Source: Hufsiella arboris (GTDB lineage: Bacteria; Bacteroidota; Bacteroidia; Sphingobacteriales; Sphingobacteriaceae). From it: DNA of 64,000 bases. The first letter of the stretch is position 1. The number at the start of each line of letters is the position of its first letter. The stretch covers positions 682,001 to 746,000 of the forward strand of contig NZ_WVHT01000001.1 in NCBI RefSeq assembly GCF_009834875.1. The letters are read 5' to 3'. Below are positions 25,012-33,232 of the stretch, in pieces. A program made the translations under genes and the position numbers. Below the pieces are notes generated by a model that worked only from the letters and a program-made list of their open reading frames with translations, ran no database searches and had not been told where the DNA came from.

Positions 25012-25443
25012 ATGAAAAGGATAGTATGGCAGGATGCGACCGTTGCATTGCTAATCTTATTATGGGTTTATGCTGCTGGCAGTAAACTGCTGAACTATGA
25101 ATACAGCCGGCAGCAAATGATGAACCAGGTTTTTTCGGCGAACATGGCGAAGCTCCTCACCTGGATGGTGCCTGTCTCCGAGCTATTTACAGCGGCATTG
25201 CTATTGTTTACCAGCACTCGCTATTACGGTTTGCTTGCTTCTCTCTCGCTCCTGCTCGCATTTACGGCCTATATCACCCTAATCAAACTCAATACTTTCG
25301 GCCGCATTCCCTGCAGCTGCGGAGGCGTCATCGCTAAACTGAACTGGCAACAGCACCTGGCCTTCAACATCATCTTCCTCCTTCTCACGGCACTTTCATT
25401 ATTTACGAACCAGCACAGAAAGGAGGCAACGGAAAAAAGGTAA
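25012..25443 (+). CDS. MauE/DoxX-like redox-associated membrane protein
   Basis: 143 aa with four hydrophobic segments. The family-like start VALLILLWVYAAGSKLLNYEYSRQQM matches the MauE/DoxX fold, and a Cys motif IPCSCGGV lies on the loop before the last helix. MauE-type proteins are membrane redox partners for disulfide formation in exported proteins. It is followed by a DUF6520-like small exported protein and, convergently, a TlpA thioredoxin, a context that fits thiol chemistry at the envelope. ATG at 25012 chosen over an upstream TTG. Confidence 0.85.
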   Translation: MKRIVWQDATVALLILLWVYAAGSKLLNYEYSRQQMMNQVFSANMAKLLTWMVPVSELFTAALLLFTSTRYYGLLASLSLLLAFTAYITLIKLNTFGRIPCSCGGVIAKLNWQQHLAFNIIFLLLTALSLFTNQHRKEATEKR

Positions 25444-25550
25444 CCAAGCAACGCGCATCTCCGGGCAGCCCGGGGAGCCTGATACGATCAATTAAAATTT
25501 AAATCACCTAAAGTTTTTCCTGCTTTTTGATTTATAAAAGCCTGCTTGTT

Positions 25551-25820
25551 ATGAAAAAGTTAAAAATTAATTTGGCGGTTATTGCTGTATTGTTGGGCGG
25601 AGGCGCTGCTTTTGCAGGTGCCGGCAAATTTCAAACGCTCAACGTTTACAATACAAAAGCCAATTCCGACTTCAGCGCACCCAATTGGGCGCCTATTTCC
25701 GGAGGTGCGGGTACCGGCGCGTGTGACGCTGCTACGCAAAGACAATGCAAGGGCCATAAAAACAACCCTTCTAATCCAAGTGAAATACCAACTGACGTAG
25801 TTCTGGGTAACAGGAATTAA
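25551..25820 (+). CDS. Small exported DUF6520-like protein with two cysteines
   Basis: 89 aa, signal peptide MKKLKINLAVIAVLLGGGAAFA. The mature part (about 65 aa) contains DFSAPNWAPI, then a Gly-rich GGAGTGACDAATQRQCKG with two Cys six residues apart, and a polar tail. It resembles the DUF6520 family of short Bacteroidota exported proteins that usually follow MauE/DoxX-like genes; function unknown. The Cys pair may be the substrate of the neighbouring redox proteins. A strong terminator follows immediately. Confidence 0.8.
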   Translation: MKKLKINLAVIAVLLGGGAAFAGAGKFQTLNVYNTKANSDFSAPNWAPISGGAGTGACDAATQRQCKGHKNNPSNPSEIPTDVVLGNRN

Positions 25821-25826
25821 TATCAT

Positions 25827-25860
25827 AAAAGCATGGTCAATTTGCCATGCTTTTATTTTT
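25827..25860. terminator. Strong bidirectional terminator
   Basis: AAAAGCATGG - TCAATTTG - CCATGCTTTT followed by ATTTTT, a perfect 10-bp stem. It ends the plus-strand MauE/DUF6520 unit and the minus-strand SusC-SusD-TlpA unit, whose last stop codon (25837-25839) lies inside it. Confidence 0.9.
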
Positions 25861-27186
25861 TTCACTTATTGTCAATACCATTACTTCTGCCTCTTTTTTT
25901 ATAAATTTCAAATCGTATTTATTGAGCTCCTTATTTAAATGATCCATATCTGAGATATTTCCATTAAGAACAAGATCTGCCGGCAAAGAGTAACCAGTTT
26001 CGTCGATCAAACAATACGGGCTTATATCATAATACCAGAAATTCAAGTCACTTAAAAGTCGTTTGAGTTTTACATTTCCCAACTTGTATCCAAACTCATT
26101 CATATCAGCAATCGGAGTACCGCCTTTGGACACTATTTTATCTTTTTGAGAAGTCCGGACCAACACGTAGCATAATCTTTGCTGTTTACCAATGCTGGCG
26201 TTTAAATCGGGTAAATTATATTCCAGATCCTTTTGCATGATCTCCCAGGCTTCCTGTTTTAGCTCTGAGGGCAGAGATAATTCATAACAATAAGTGTAAT
26301 GCTCAAGCCATCGCTTACCAAATATTGCTTTGGTATCTCTTACTTTTACAGTATCCCGGACTTTAATATCAATGCAGGCATTGGGTATGTAATGGCTTCC
26401 TCCATATGCCAGCCTGAATAACCAGAAAGGAGACATGTTTGTACAGGTTATCCGCCAATCATTCAACCTGAGTGAATCATTATTTTCCAAATGGTATCCG
26501 GCGGGCAACCCCGGCACATAATTTGAAAAAAAACTGTAGCGTTTTTGAGAAAGCGTTATGTTTTTTGGAGCCCCATATAAAAGCTCTACCAGCGGGTTGG
26601 CAAGATCATAATCAAATTGGCGATAGTCGCTCTTCTGCTCTAATTCTTTAACATTATTATCCAGTACCCGGGAGATTGATTTCGAGTTAATCTCATCGTA
26701 CCCCGTAATAGCTAATACTTTACCTGCCGGACTGATCCACACATAATGCGGATATAGGTTGTGAGGAAACATGTTAAAAAGAATCGTATCCTGTACCACT
26801 TCCGGGAATTTGAAATTACTTCCGTTCTGGCGGCCCAACTTCTCAAGGAACGGTAAAACCACTTCAGCTTTTTGCCCCGTAACCGGCAGAAACTGAACCT
26901 TACCATTGAACTGCTTTTGCAGCTTTTCCATCTCCGGTATCATGCTCACACAACTGGCGCACCAGGTACCCCAAAAATCAATGATCAGTAACTTCCCTCT
27001 AAAATCTGAAAGTTTGGCACTGTTACTTTTATAATTGTGGATATTTAAAATTTCAACATCAGGCACCGTATCGCCGACCTTCAGGTTTGAAAGTACCGGT
27101 GGTTTCTGAGCCGTTATATTATTGCTAAACAGCAATGTCAGTAATGAAACGGTCATTAGCTTTTTGAATATTTTACAAGTAATCAT
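25837..27186 (-). CDS. TlpA-family thiol-disulfide oxidoreductase, exported
   Basis: 449 aa, signal peptide ending near SNNITAQ. Residues ~45-180 are a TlpA/AhpC-type thioredoxin domain: LKVGDTVPDVEIL, LLIIDFWGTWCASCVSMIPEM with the CxxC active site, and YPHYVWISPAGKVLAITGY. The C-terminal ~250 residues are an unrecognised domain found with TlpA in some SusCD-linked Bacteroidota genes. It ends the susC-susD transcript. The start is the ATG at 27186, 4 bases after the SusD stop; an ATG at 27210 overlapping SusD is an alternative. Confidence 0.9.
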   Translation of the reverse strand: MITCKIFKKLMTVSLLTLLFSNNITAQKPPVLSNLKVGDTVPDVEILNIHNYKSNSAKLSDFRGKLLIIDFWGTWCASCVSMIPEMEKLQKQFNGKVQFLPVTGQKAEVVLPFLEKLGRQNGSNFKFPEVVQDTILFNMFPHNLYPHYVWISPAGKVLAITGYDEINSKSISRVLDNNVKELEQKSDYRQFDYDLANPLVELLYGAPKNITLSQKRYSFFSNYVPGLPAGYHLENNDSLRLNDWRITCTNMSPFWLFRLAYGGSHYIPNACIDIKVRDTVKVRDTKAIFGKRWLEHYTYCYELSLPSELKQEAWEIMQKDLEYNLPDLNASIGKQQRLCYVLVRTSQKDKIVSKGGTPIADMNEFGYKLGNVKLKRLLSDLNFWYYDISPYCLIDETGYSLPADLVLNGNISDMDHLNKELNKYDLKFIKKEAEVMVLTISEKNKSMAN

Positions 27187-27190
27187 GCGC

Positions 27191-28588
27191 TTATCTTTTA
27201 TTTTGTTCAATGCCGCTTCCGCTGATCTCGTCGTCGGGAACAGCGAACGTGTATTTTAAATCATTAGCAGGGAGTGTAAACTTGGAGCCTTTATAGCTGC
27301 GGGTAAGAGCTACTGCGAAGCGGCTGTCTTTATTCAAGCGGCGCAGATATGTCCAACGTAACCCCCGGGCCACCAATTCTTTGCGCTGCTCATTCAAAAC
27401 GATCTGTAGCACCGCTGCGGGATCTGTTACGGTATAAGGAACATAGGTTCCGGTCTTCCACCTCTTAATTAATACAGTATTAATGTCGGCCAAAGCGTTG
27501 TCCGCATCATTTTTTCTTGCCGAACATTCCGCGCGGATCAGGTAAAGTTCGTCTACCGCCAGGCCGCCAAATGGATACGCGGAGGCCAGGTAGGTTCCTT
27601 TGTAATTTCCGCCTTCAGTAAAATAGAGACGCTTGCGCAGGTCATTGTCATCATAAGAGTTGTATAAGGCAGGTTCGGCAGTGACGGTCAGCTGGTTCAA
27701 AAAGGCCGTGTTCACACGACTATAATAGATCATTTCAGGGTTGCCGTCTGTCAAAGGAATAGGAAATGGTCTTGCCGCCGCCGTATCGAGGTCGTTATAA
27801 TCGACCAATTCATGTGCAAGCTCCAGTGCCGAAGTGGCAAACTTCGCCGCCTGCTCATAATTCTCCATGGCTTGATAAACCCTTGCCAGCAGTGCACGGG
27901 CGGCCGATTTACCGGGCCGAGTGAGCGCAACTCCTTTATCGGGCAGCAAGGTCTCTGCCTCTTGCAAATCGTCCACTATACGTGTATAAGTATTAGCAAG
28001 CGTCCCCCTGACTGATTTGATGTTCACGTCTGACTCAAGCCGCACCGGGATCCCCGGCGTTTTATCGGCTGTCGCAGCATCATAAGGTTGTGCGAATTCC
28101 TGCGCCAGGTTATAAAAAGCTAATGCCCGGTAATACAAGGCACTCCCTTTAATGGCCTGATACCGTTGTACATCTGCGCCGTCAGTATTCAACTCCTTTA
28201 ATCCGTCTAACACTACGTTGGCATAAAACACCTGCTTGTAGGGCCGGTACCAGTCGTCGACAACCGTTGTTACGTCATAAATATCGCTTGCCCAGGTATA
28301 TAAATTCCGGTATTGCGGTAGTTGTCCGTCCAGGCCCTCATCACTCATTACAAAGTCGCCGTCGGAAATAGTATTGTAAAAAGGCACGACATTCATCACC
28401 TCGCTGCTGTTATCCAGCAATGCCTGGAAATCGTCCAGTTTCTCAGGCACCAGCAATCCCTTATCCGGTACCGTGTCTAAGAAGTCCTTCTGGCAGGAAT
28501 AACTTATACAGCTAAGAAGTAATATGGAAAGGTAGCCGCGCCAGGCTATCAGGCGGCCGGGTTTTAATTGTGTCAATCTGTTATTCAT
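27191..28588 (-). CDS. RagB/SusD-family outer-membrane nutrient-binding lipoprotein
   Basis: 465 aa. Lipoprotein signal with Cys in CISYSCQKDFLDTVP, the typical SusD opening. Helical TPR-like core (GSALYYRALAFYNLAQEFAQPYDA, landmark) and the SusD C-terminal region with AFPFGGLAVDELYLIRAECSARKND... and VLNEQRKELVARGLRW. It forms the lid of the SusC transporter immediately upstream (7 bases). Substrate not deducible; no carbohydrate-active enzyme is encoded nearby, and linked TlpA and MauE genes suggest a peptide or other non-glycan ligand. Confidence 0.95.
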   Translation of the reverse strand: MNNRLTQLKPGRLIAWRGYLSILLLSCISYSCQKDFLDTVPDKGLLVPEKLDDFQALLDNSSEVMNVVPFYNTISDGDFVMSDEGLDGQLPQYRNLYTWASDIYDVTTVVDDWYRPYKQVFYANVVLDGLKELNTDGADVQRYQAIKGSALYYRALAFYNLAQEFAQPYDAATADKTPGIPVRLESDVNIKSVRGTLANTYTRIVDDLQEAETLLPDKGVALTRPGKSAARALLARVYQAMENYEQAAKFATSALELAHELVDYNDLDTAAARPFPIPLTDGNPEMIYYSRVNTAFLNQLTVTAEPALYNSYDDNDLRKRLYFTEGGNYKGTYLASAYPFGGLAVDELYLIRAECSARKNDADNALADINTVLIKRWKTGTYVPYTVTDPAAVLQIVLNEQRKELVARGLRWTYLRRLNKDSRFAVALTRSYKGSKFTLPANDLKYTFAVPDDEISGSGIEQNKR

Positions 28589-28595
28589 TTGTCGT

Positions 28596-31500
28596 TCAGT
28601 TAAAATTTATTCGTACGCCTGCCGCAATGGTACGCACAGGCGGAAAGTTGCTGACAGCGTAGTCAGGGTCAATGCCGCCGCCTGCCGATTTCCAGATGAT
28701 ACCCAGGTTATTGGCGTATAGATATACCTGTGCGCTGTTAAAAGGCAGGCCAGGCATCTTCGCTTTCAGCAAGTCGTAGCTAAATGTGATATCCTGCAGG
28801 CGTATGTGATCGCCTTTTTCAACCAGCACCGATGAACTGGCATAAAAAAAATCCCTGTCATAATCCACAAAGGCCGGAGTAGAAGGCACATTGGTGACCT
28901 TCTCATCGCCGGGCTGACGCCAGCGAAAGCTGTAGTCGCCGTGTCCGCCGGTTCCCTGCAACAGGGAAACATAGGATATTGAGTTATTCCGGAAATAATA
29001 GCCAAAGCGGTAATTGATCGTAGCCGATAAGGAAAAACTTTTGTAAGAAAAAGAGTTCCGGAACGATCCAAAGTAAGTGGGGCGGGCAGGCCCATTGTAC
29101 ACGATATTGACGGGCGTTGCAGCTCCTATTATCGCGCTGTAATCCTTACTTAGCTCCCCATTAAAATACCCTTGCGGATCGCCGGTTTGCGGATCAAGGC
29201 CAGCCCAGGGCAGGCTGTAAACCGAATACAAGGGCTTGCCTTCCAGCGGCACGGTCATTGTACCATCGGCCGAATTCAGGTAACTGGTTACATAATCTGT
29301 CACCGTATAATGTGTTACCTTGTCGACCGCATGGCTCAGTATCAGGTTGCTCGTCCACCCGAAAGCGCCCGTAAGGTTGAGGCTGTTGAGACTTATATCA
29401 TAACCGTTGCCACTCGTATTCGCATAATTGCCGGTAAAGGTCCTAACTCCCGATGATCCCGGATACGCGGTATTCCCGATAATGTCGTAACCTTTTTTCA
29501 GGTAAAACTCCAAGGTACCGCTGATCCTGTTATTATGCGAAGCGAAATCCAGACCTGCGTTCGATATCTTGTATTTCTCCCACCTCAGATCGGGGTTTGG
29601 AGGGTTTACGATGTTTGCATAAGGCAACCGGGTGATGTCATCGTTCGGATTATAGTAAGCGGTAGTATAAGCAGAAAGACTTTTATTGACATTGCCGCTA
29701 TACCCGTAAGTAGCTCTAAGCCTGAGATAGGGCAGCCATTCAGCATTGTAAAATGATTCGTTTGAAACCGCCCAGGCCGCACCGATTGAATATAGCGGAA
29801 CGCCTTTCTGATTTGTCTTTACTCCAAACAAATTACTCTGATCAAAACGCAGACTGGCAGATAATGTATAGCGGCGATCATAGGTATAAGCGCCGTTTGT
29901 AAAATAAGAAAGATAACGATCGCTCAATTCTGTTGTCCGGTCGGCATAAGGAATATTACTACCGTAGCCATACAGGTAGAGAGGGTATGGGTTTACGTAA
30001 TCAACAGCCTTTGCCGATGCGTGAACTGCATCGTAACCATATAAACGGGAATAGCTTCCAAGGGTATTCAGGTTCCGCACCTCCATGCCGCCCAGCACAG
30101 AAACGTCATGCTTGTCCTGCCAGTTCCTGACGTAATTCAGTTGGCCCCGTACATTATAATAAGATGTCGCCATAAGTGCCTCATCGCGTATGCCGCCTGT
30201 CGGAACCGGCCGCGTAAGGAGGCCTGAAACGGCATCAACCTGTGTATACTGGTTAACAAGGTCACGCGCATAATAGGAGTTTTCGTGGTACAGGTTTCCA
30301 TTGTTCTGTGTGCTCTTTCCATACTGATATAATATCTGCGCCTGTAAGCCCTGAATGATCTTATAGCTGAGGCCCGTGTTAATCCGGTAGTCGTCCCCGG
30401 TGCCAGTGTTATCCGCCATCTGGAGTTCAGCCAGCGGATTATAGTTCCAGTTTAACAATCCTTGCTGTGCGGCTGCCTGCGTGAATGACAGCCGATAGTT
30501 TTTAATTACATCCAGGTAATTACCCCGCCAATCTGCCAGCTGCGCATAGGGATATAATTCAACTGACGGATTATAGCCGTCCGGACTGCTGTAGGTTGGT
30601 ATACCTAGGCTGTTTAACTGGCTTTTCTGATGCGTATAATACACCGCCGCAGAAAGTTCGAGCTTTTCGCCCAGGAACTTATAACGGTTGCCGGCCGTGA
30701 AACTCATGCGCCCGAAGGCGTTGCCTACTGCATTATCCTTGTTATGATCGTAACCGGCTGACAAGAAATAGCTCTGTTTCGTTCCGCCTCCCTGCAAATT
30801 GAAGGCGTACTGCTGGTTGAAACTGTTCCTGTACAAGTATCGGTCATAGTCCTTCCGTACATCCTGCTGTTTCAAAATACCGAGTTGTTCCTCCAGCTGC
30901 GATTCCGAAATTTTACCATCGCGGGCATCGATCATTAATTCAACAGCCGGCGTGAAAGGCGGATGATTATAAGCTTCTTCAAAACCTGTATAATAGCCCT
31001 GGTTAAAAAGATCCTGTTCCTTCCCGATAAAATCGGCGCTCGAAATCTTTGGCTGATAGTAGATGTCGGGCTTCGCGCCAAGCGTAAAATTCGTATTAAA
31101 CGATAATTGTACAGGCTTATCATAACGGCCTCGCTTCGTGGTTATCACAATCACGCCATTACCTGCCCTTGCACCCCAGATCGAAGCGGCGGCCGCATCC
31201 TTCAGTACCGTTACGCTTTCTACATCATTGGGGTTGATGTTATTGACATCACCCTCGTAAGGAAAATTGTCGACGACAATCAGTGGACTCGCATTGGAAA
31301 ATATGGTGCTCTGCCCGCGGATCACCAGCCCGGCGGCAGCTCCCTTGCCTGTGTTTACAATCAGCCCAGGAACATTATCCTGCAGCCTGCTGATCACATC
31401 CGTACTCACCCTGCGGTTAAACAATTCATTATCCACTTTGGAAAAAGAACCGGTGGCCCGCTCCTTCGGCAGCTCCTGGTAGCCTGTATTTACGGTTACC

Positions 31501-31931
31501 TCTCTCAGTTGTGCGACATCAGGTTGCAACGTGATCCGGAGATCGGCACCTACATTTAGTACTGTCTGCTGAGTTTTATAACCGATAAAGGATATGTCAA
31601 GCACTGCCCCATCGGAAACACCCTGTAAGCTGAATTCCCCTTTGCCATTGCTGCGTGTCCGGATGGTATTGTTCTCTAACTGTAACGTAGCACCTGCAAG
31701 CGGCTCATTCTTTTCATCTGTAACGATACCCCGAACCGTTCCCGGCGGTGATTTTTCCTGTGCATACACTGATGGGATGGTTGCAGACAAGGCCAGGTAT
31801 AAAAAGAAAGCACCTGCATTTTTAAAAAAGGAACCGCGGGCTGCAGTTCCATGAGTGTTTAGTAAAGCGTAATAAGGGATATAAAAGATCTTATAAACAG
31901 GCCATAGCATGCCCGTTAAGCAATTTCTCAT
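28596..31931 (-). CDS. SusC/RagA-family TonB-dependent outer-membrane transporter
   Basis: 1111 aa. After a signal segment (FFLYLALSATIPSVYAQ) comes a carboxypeptidase-D regulatory-like domain (~66-145, GTVRGIVTDEKNEPLAGATL), the SusC-type motif LREVTVNTGYQELPKERATGSFS, the plug domain with NVPGLIVNTG and ASIWGARAGNGVIVITTKRG, and a beta-barrel ending in VRTIAAGVRINFN. No STN domain is visible, so anti-sigma signalling is unlikely. The first ~35 residues before the signal peptide are unusual and an internal Met may be the true start. First of susC-susD-tlpA. Confidence 0.95.
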   Translation of the reverse strand: MRNCLTGMLWPVYKIFYIPYYALLNTHGTAARGSFFKNAGAFFLYLALSATIPSVYAQEKSPPGTVRGIVTDEKNEPLAGATLQLENNTIRTRSNGKGEFSLQGVSDGAVLDISFIGYKTQQTVLNVGADLRITLQPDVAQLREVTVNTGYQELPKERATGSFSKVDNELFNRRVSTDVISRLQDNVPGLIVNTGKGAAAGLVIRGQSTIFSNASPLIVVDNFPYEGDVNNINPNDVESVTVLKDAAAASIWGARAGNGVIVITTKRGRYDKPVQLSFNTNFTLGAKPDIYYQPKISSADFIGKEQDLFNQGYYTGFEEAYNHPPFTPAVELMIDARDGKISESQLEEQLGILKQQDVRKDYDRYLYRNSFNQQYAFNLQGGGTKQSYFLSAGYDHNKDNAVGNAFGRMSFTAGNRYKFLGEKLELSAAVYYTHQKSQLNSLGIPTYSSPDGYNPSVELYPYAQLADWRGNYLDVIKNYRLSFTQAAAQQGLLNWNYNPLAELQMADNTGTGDDYRINTGLSYKIIQGLQAQILYQYGKSTQNNGNLYHENSYYARDLVNQYTQVDAVSGLLTRPVPTGGIRDEALMATSYYNVRGQLNYVRNWQDKHDVSVLGGMEVRNLNTLGSYSRLYGYDAVHASAKAVDYVNPYPLYLYGYGSNIPYADRTTELSDRYLSYFTNGAYTYDRRYTLSASLRFDQSNLFGVKTNQKGVPLYSIGAAWAVSNESFYNAEWLPYLRLRATYGYSGNVNKSLSAYTTAYYNPNDDITRLPYANIVNPPNPDLRWEKYKISNAGLDFASHNNRISGTLEFYLKKGYDIIGNTAYPGSSGVRTFTGNYANTSGNGYDISLNSLNLTGAFGWTSNLILSHAVDKVTHYTVTDYVTSYLNSADGTMTVPLEGKPLYSVYSLPWAGLDPQTGDPQGYFNGELSKDYSAIIGAATPVNIVYNGPARPTYFGSFRNSFSYKSFSLSATINYRFGYYFRNNSISYVSLLQGTGGHGDYSFRWRQPGDEKVTNVPSTPAFVDYDRDFFYASSSVLVEKGDHIRLQDITFSYDLLKAKMPGLPFNSAQVYLYANNLGIIWKSAGGGIDPDYAVSNFPPVRTIAAGVRINFN

Positions 31932-31979
31932 GTTTTTTTGCTTTTAGGTTTGGTTAAAGAAGGTTGATTGTTTGCGTGG

Positions 31980-32025
31980 AAAGCGGCGGCCTTGTATTAG
32001 CGTATGAACAAGCGGCCGCCGGCTT
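31980..32025 (-). repeat. GC-rich inverted repeat between the 81-aa gene and susC
   Basis: AAAGC..GGCGGCC-TTG and CAA-GC-GGCCGCC.GGCTTT pair around a 14-base loop. It lies in the 136-base gap on the minus strand between the 81-aa gene and the SusC gene. It could terminate or attenuate transcription into susC, or protect mRNA ends; there is no clear T-run. Confidence 0.5.
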
Positions 32026-32067
32026 TCACCGGTTTATTCAGGCGGGCAAATTAATAAGGTCCAGGGT

Positions 32068-32313
32068 CTATTCACCGGCTCCTCCTTCTGCGCAATCGTT
32101 TAAGTGGTGAACAGCATCAAGCAGCTCATTTAGCTGAGAATAAAATGTGAACAGGTTGTCTTTCTCGATAGAGCTGAGCTCCGCAAAGTTGCCGCAGGCA
32201 GCTGCGTTAAGCAATTGCCATAAGAGTTTCTTGCTTTCTGCAAGCGTGTGAAGATCAAAAAAATCGTTGATCTTGCCGTCAGACTGTAGGTTGTTATAAT
32301 TTTTAGCATCCAT
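32068..32313 (-). CDS. Small helical protein upstream of the susCD operon, unknown function
   Basis: 81 aa, acidic and mostly helical (FDLHTLAESKKLLWQLLNAAACGN, then LSSIEKDNLFTFYSQLNELLDAVHHL). No signal peptide or membrane segment; no family recognised. The ATG at 32313 is chosen because the frame upstream runs into the structured leader. It is the first gene behind the promoter at 32525-32555 and may be a regulator of the susC operon. Confidence 0.7.
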   Translation of the reverse strand: MDAKNYNNLQSDGKINDFFDLHTLAESKKLLWQLLNAAACGNFAELSSIEKDNLFTFYSQLNELLDAVHHLNDCAEGGAGE

Positions 32314-32515
32314 AAGACATTGTAAAGGGGATGCCTGCGAAAAAAAACACCGCAGGCGTGGTAACCCTACTAAACGTCTTAGAGGCCGTAGGAGGCCCGG
32401 AAACGAATAAGCAAGGCCCACGCCTGCGGCGTGAGCACTTGGACTTATCTCTCGTTTCCTGTTGAAATTTCCTACGTTTCTAAGACGAGAACCTAAGTGC
32501 GAATGCTTCTTAGTG
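32314..32515 (-). ncRNA. Structured 5' leader RNA (possible riboregulator)
   Basis: Between the promoter and the 81-aa gene lie about 200 bases with several nested helices on the minus strand. GCACTT-AGG pairs with CC-AAGTGC (about 32492-32500 with 32430-32437), enclosing TTCTCGT with ACGAGAG. CACGCC-GCA-GGCGTG forms a hairpin near 32399-32413. GCCTGCG pairs with CGCAGGC (32333-32339, 32351-32357) just before the gene. A second-level symmetry pairs CGTCTTAGA..CGTAGGA with itself in inverted form (32374-32406 against 32452-32487), so alternative folds are possible. I do not recognise a known riboswitch class. Confidence 0.55.
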
Positions 32516-32524
32516 AAGTATTCA

Positions 32525-32555
32525 CAAAAATACTAATACATCGTAATTAACAAAA
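32525..32555 (-). promoter_or_regulatory. Bacteroidota-type promoter for leader RNA and 81-aa gene
   Basis: On the minus strand TATTTTTG (TAnnTTTG, 32525-32532) with TTTTG (32551-32555) upstream, separated by 18 bases, near the family consensus spacing. Transcription would begin around 32515, right at the start of the structured leader. Confidence 0.6.
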
Positions 32556-32704
32556 TTACTCTCAAATTATCCTGTTTCCTGATTTTAGATTTTAAAATAT
32601 AATTTACTATACAATAATATAATATATTATACATTATTGCAAATATTTTTAGCAACTTTTTTAGAATATTGTTCATACTATATTTAAAGCTATAATTTAT
32701 AGCA

Positions 32705-33100
32705 TTGAATAAAGACAAGAAGAAGTTAAGCCGGGGAAAAGTATTACACAAAATTGCCAAACAAAGCAATCTGAGCATCAAGGACCTCGCAGATAAAGCC
32801 GGCTATAAATATCCCACGTTTTATATACACATCAAGCGGGACGATCTGCCATTCGAAACCCTGGCTCGTTATGGCAAAGCCCTTAATCATGATTTTTCCA
32901 ATGAGTTTCCGGAAATGGCCGACATCATTCTGAGCGAACCCGGGTCGAAATATTCTGAAAAAATGGGTTACGATGCGCTAATGGCCGACCGGGACAAGTG
33001 GAAAGAAAAATACATTACCCTTTCAGACAAGTATAATGCTGTAGTTGAGCGTTATCAGAAAATACTGGAAGAGAAGCTGGGGATTAATGAGGATGAGTGA
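32705..33100 (+). CDS. HTH DNA-binding protein with C-terminal coiled coil
   Basis: 131 aa. Residues ~10-62 resemble an XRE-like HTH (GKVLHKIAKQSNLSIKDLADKAGYKYPTFYIHIKRDDL, landmark SIKDLADKAGYKYPTFY). Residues ~90-127 are a heptad-rich helix (DKWKEKYITLSDKYNAVVERYQKIL) that could dimerise. The start appears to be a TTG at 32705 within a very AT-rich upstream stretch. Divergent from the leader/81-aa/susC unit and a candidate regulator of it. A similar HTH plus helix layout is seen at 48997-49383. Confidence 0.78.
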   Translation: MNKDKKKLSRGKVLHKIAKQSNLSIKDLADKAGYKYPTFYIHIKRDDLPFETLARYGKALNHDFSNEFPEMADIILSEPGSKYSEKMGYDALMADRDKWKEKYITLSDKYNAVVERYQKILEEKLGINEDE

Positions 33101-33232
33101 TGCCTAGTACAAAATATTAAACAACGCAATCTTAAATTTACAAAGATAAACGAAACTTGAGTATCAAATACGACAATCTCAGTTTAACTACATACTCATT
33201 CTGATAATGTAAGCTAAATAGCAACTATCTTC

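Noticed and set aside
32705-32781. Minus-strand 82-aa frame overlapping the HTH gene start
   Set aside because: AT-rich shadow frame (32533-32781) with no protein-like features; the divergent HTH gene accounts for this stretch.
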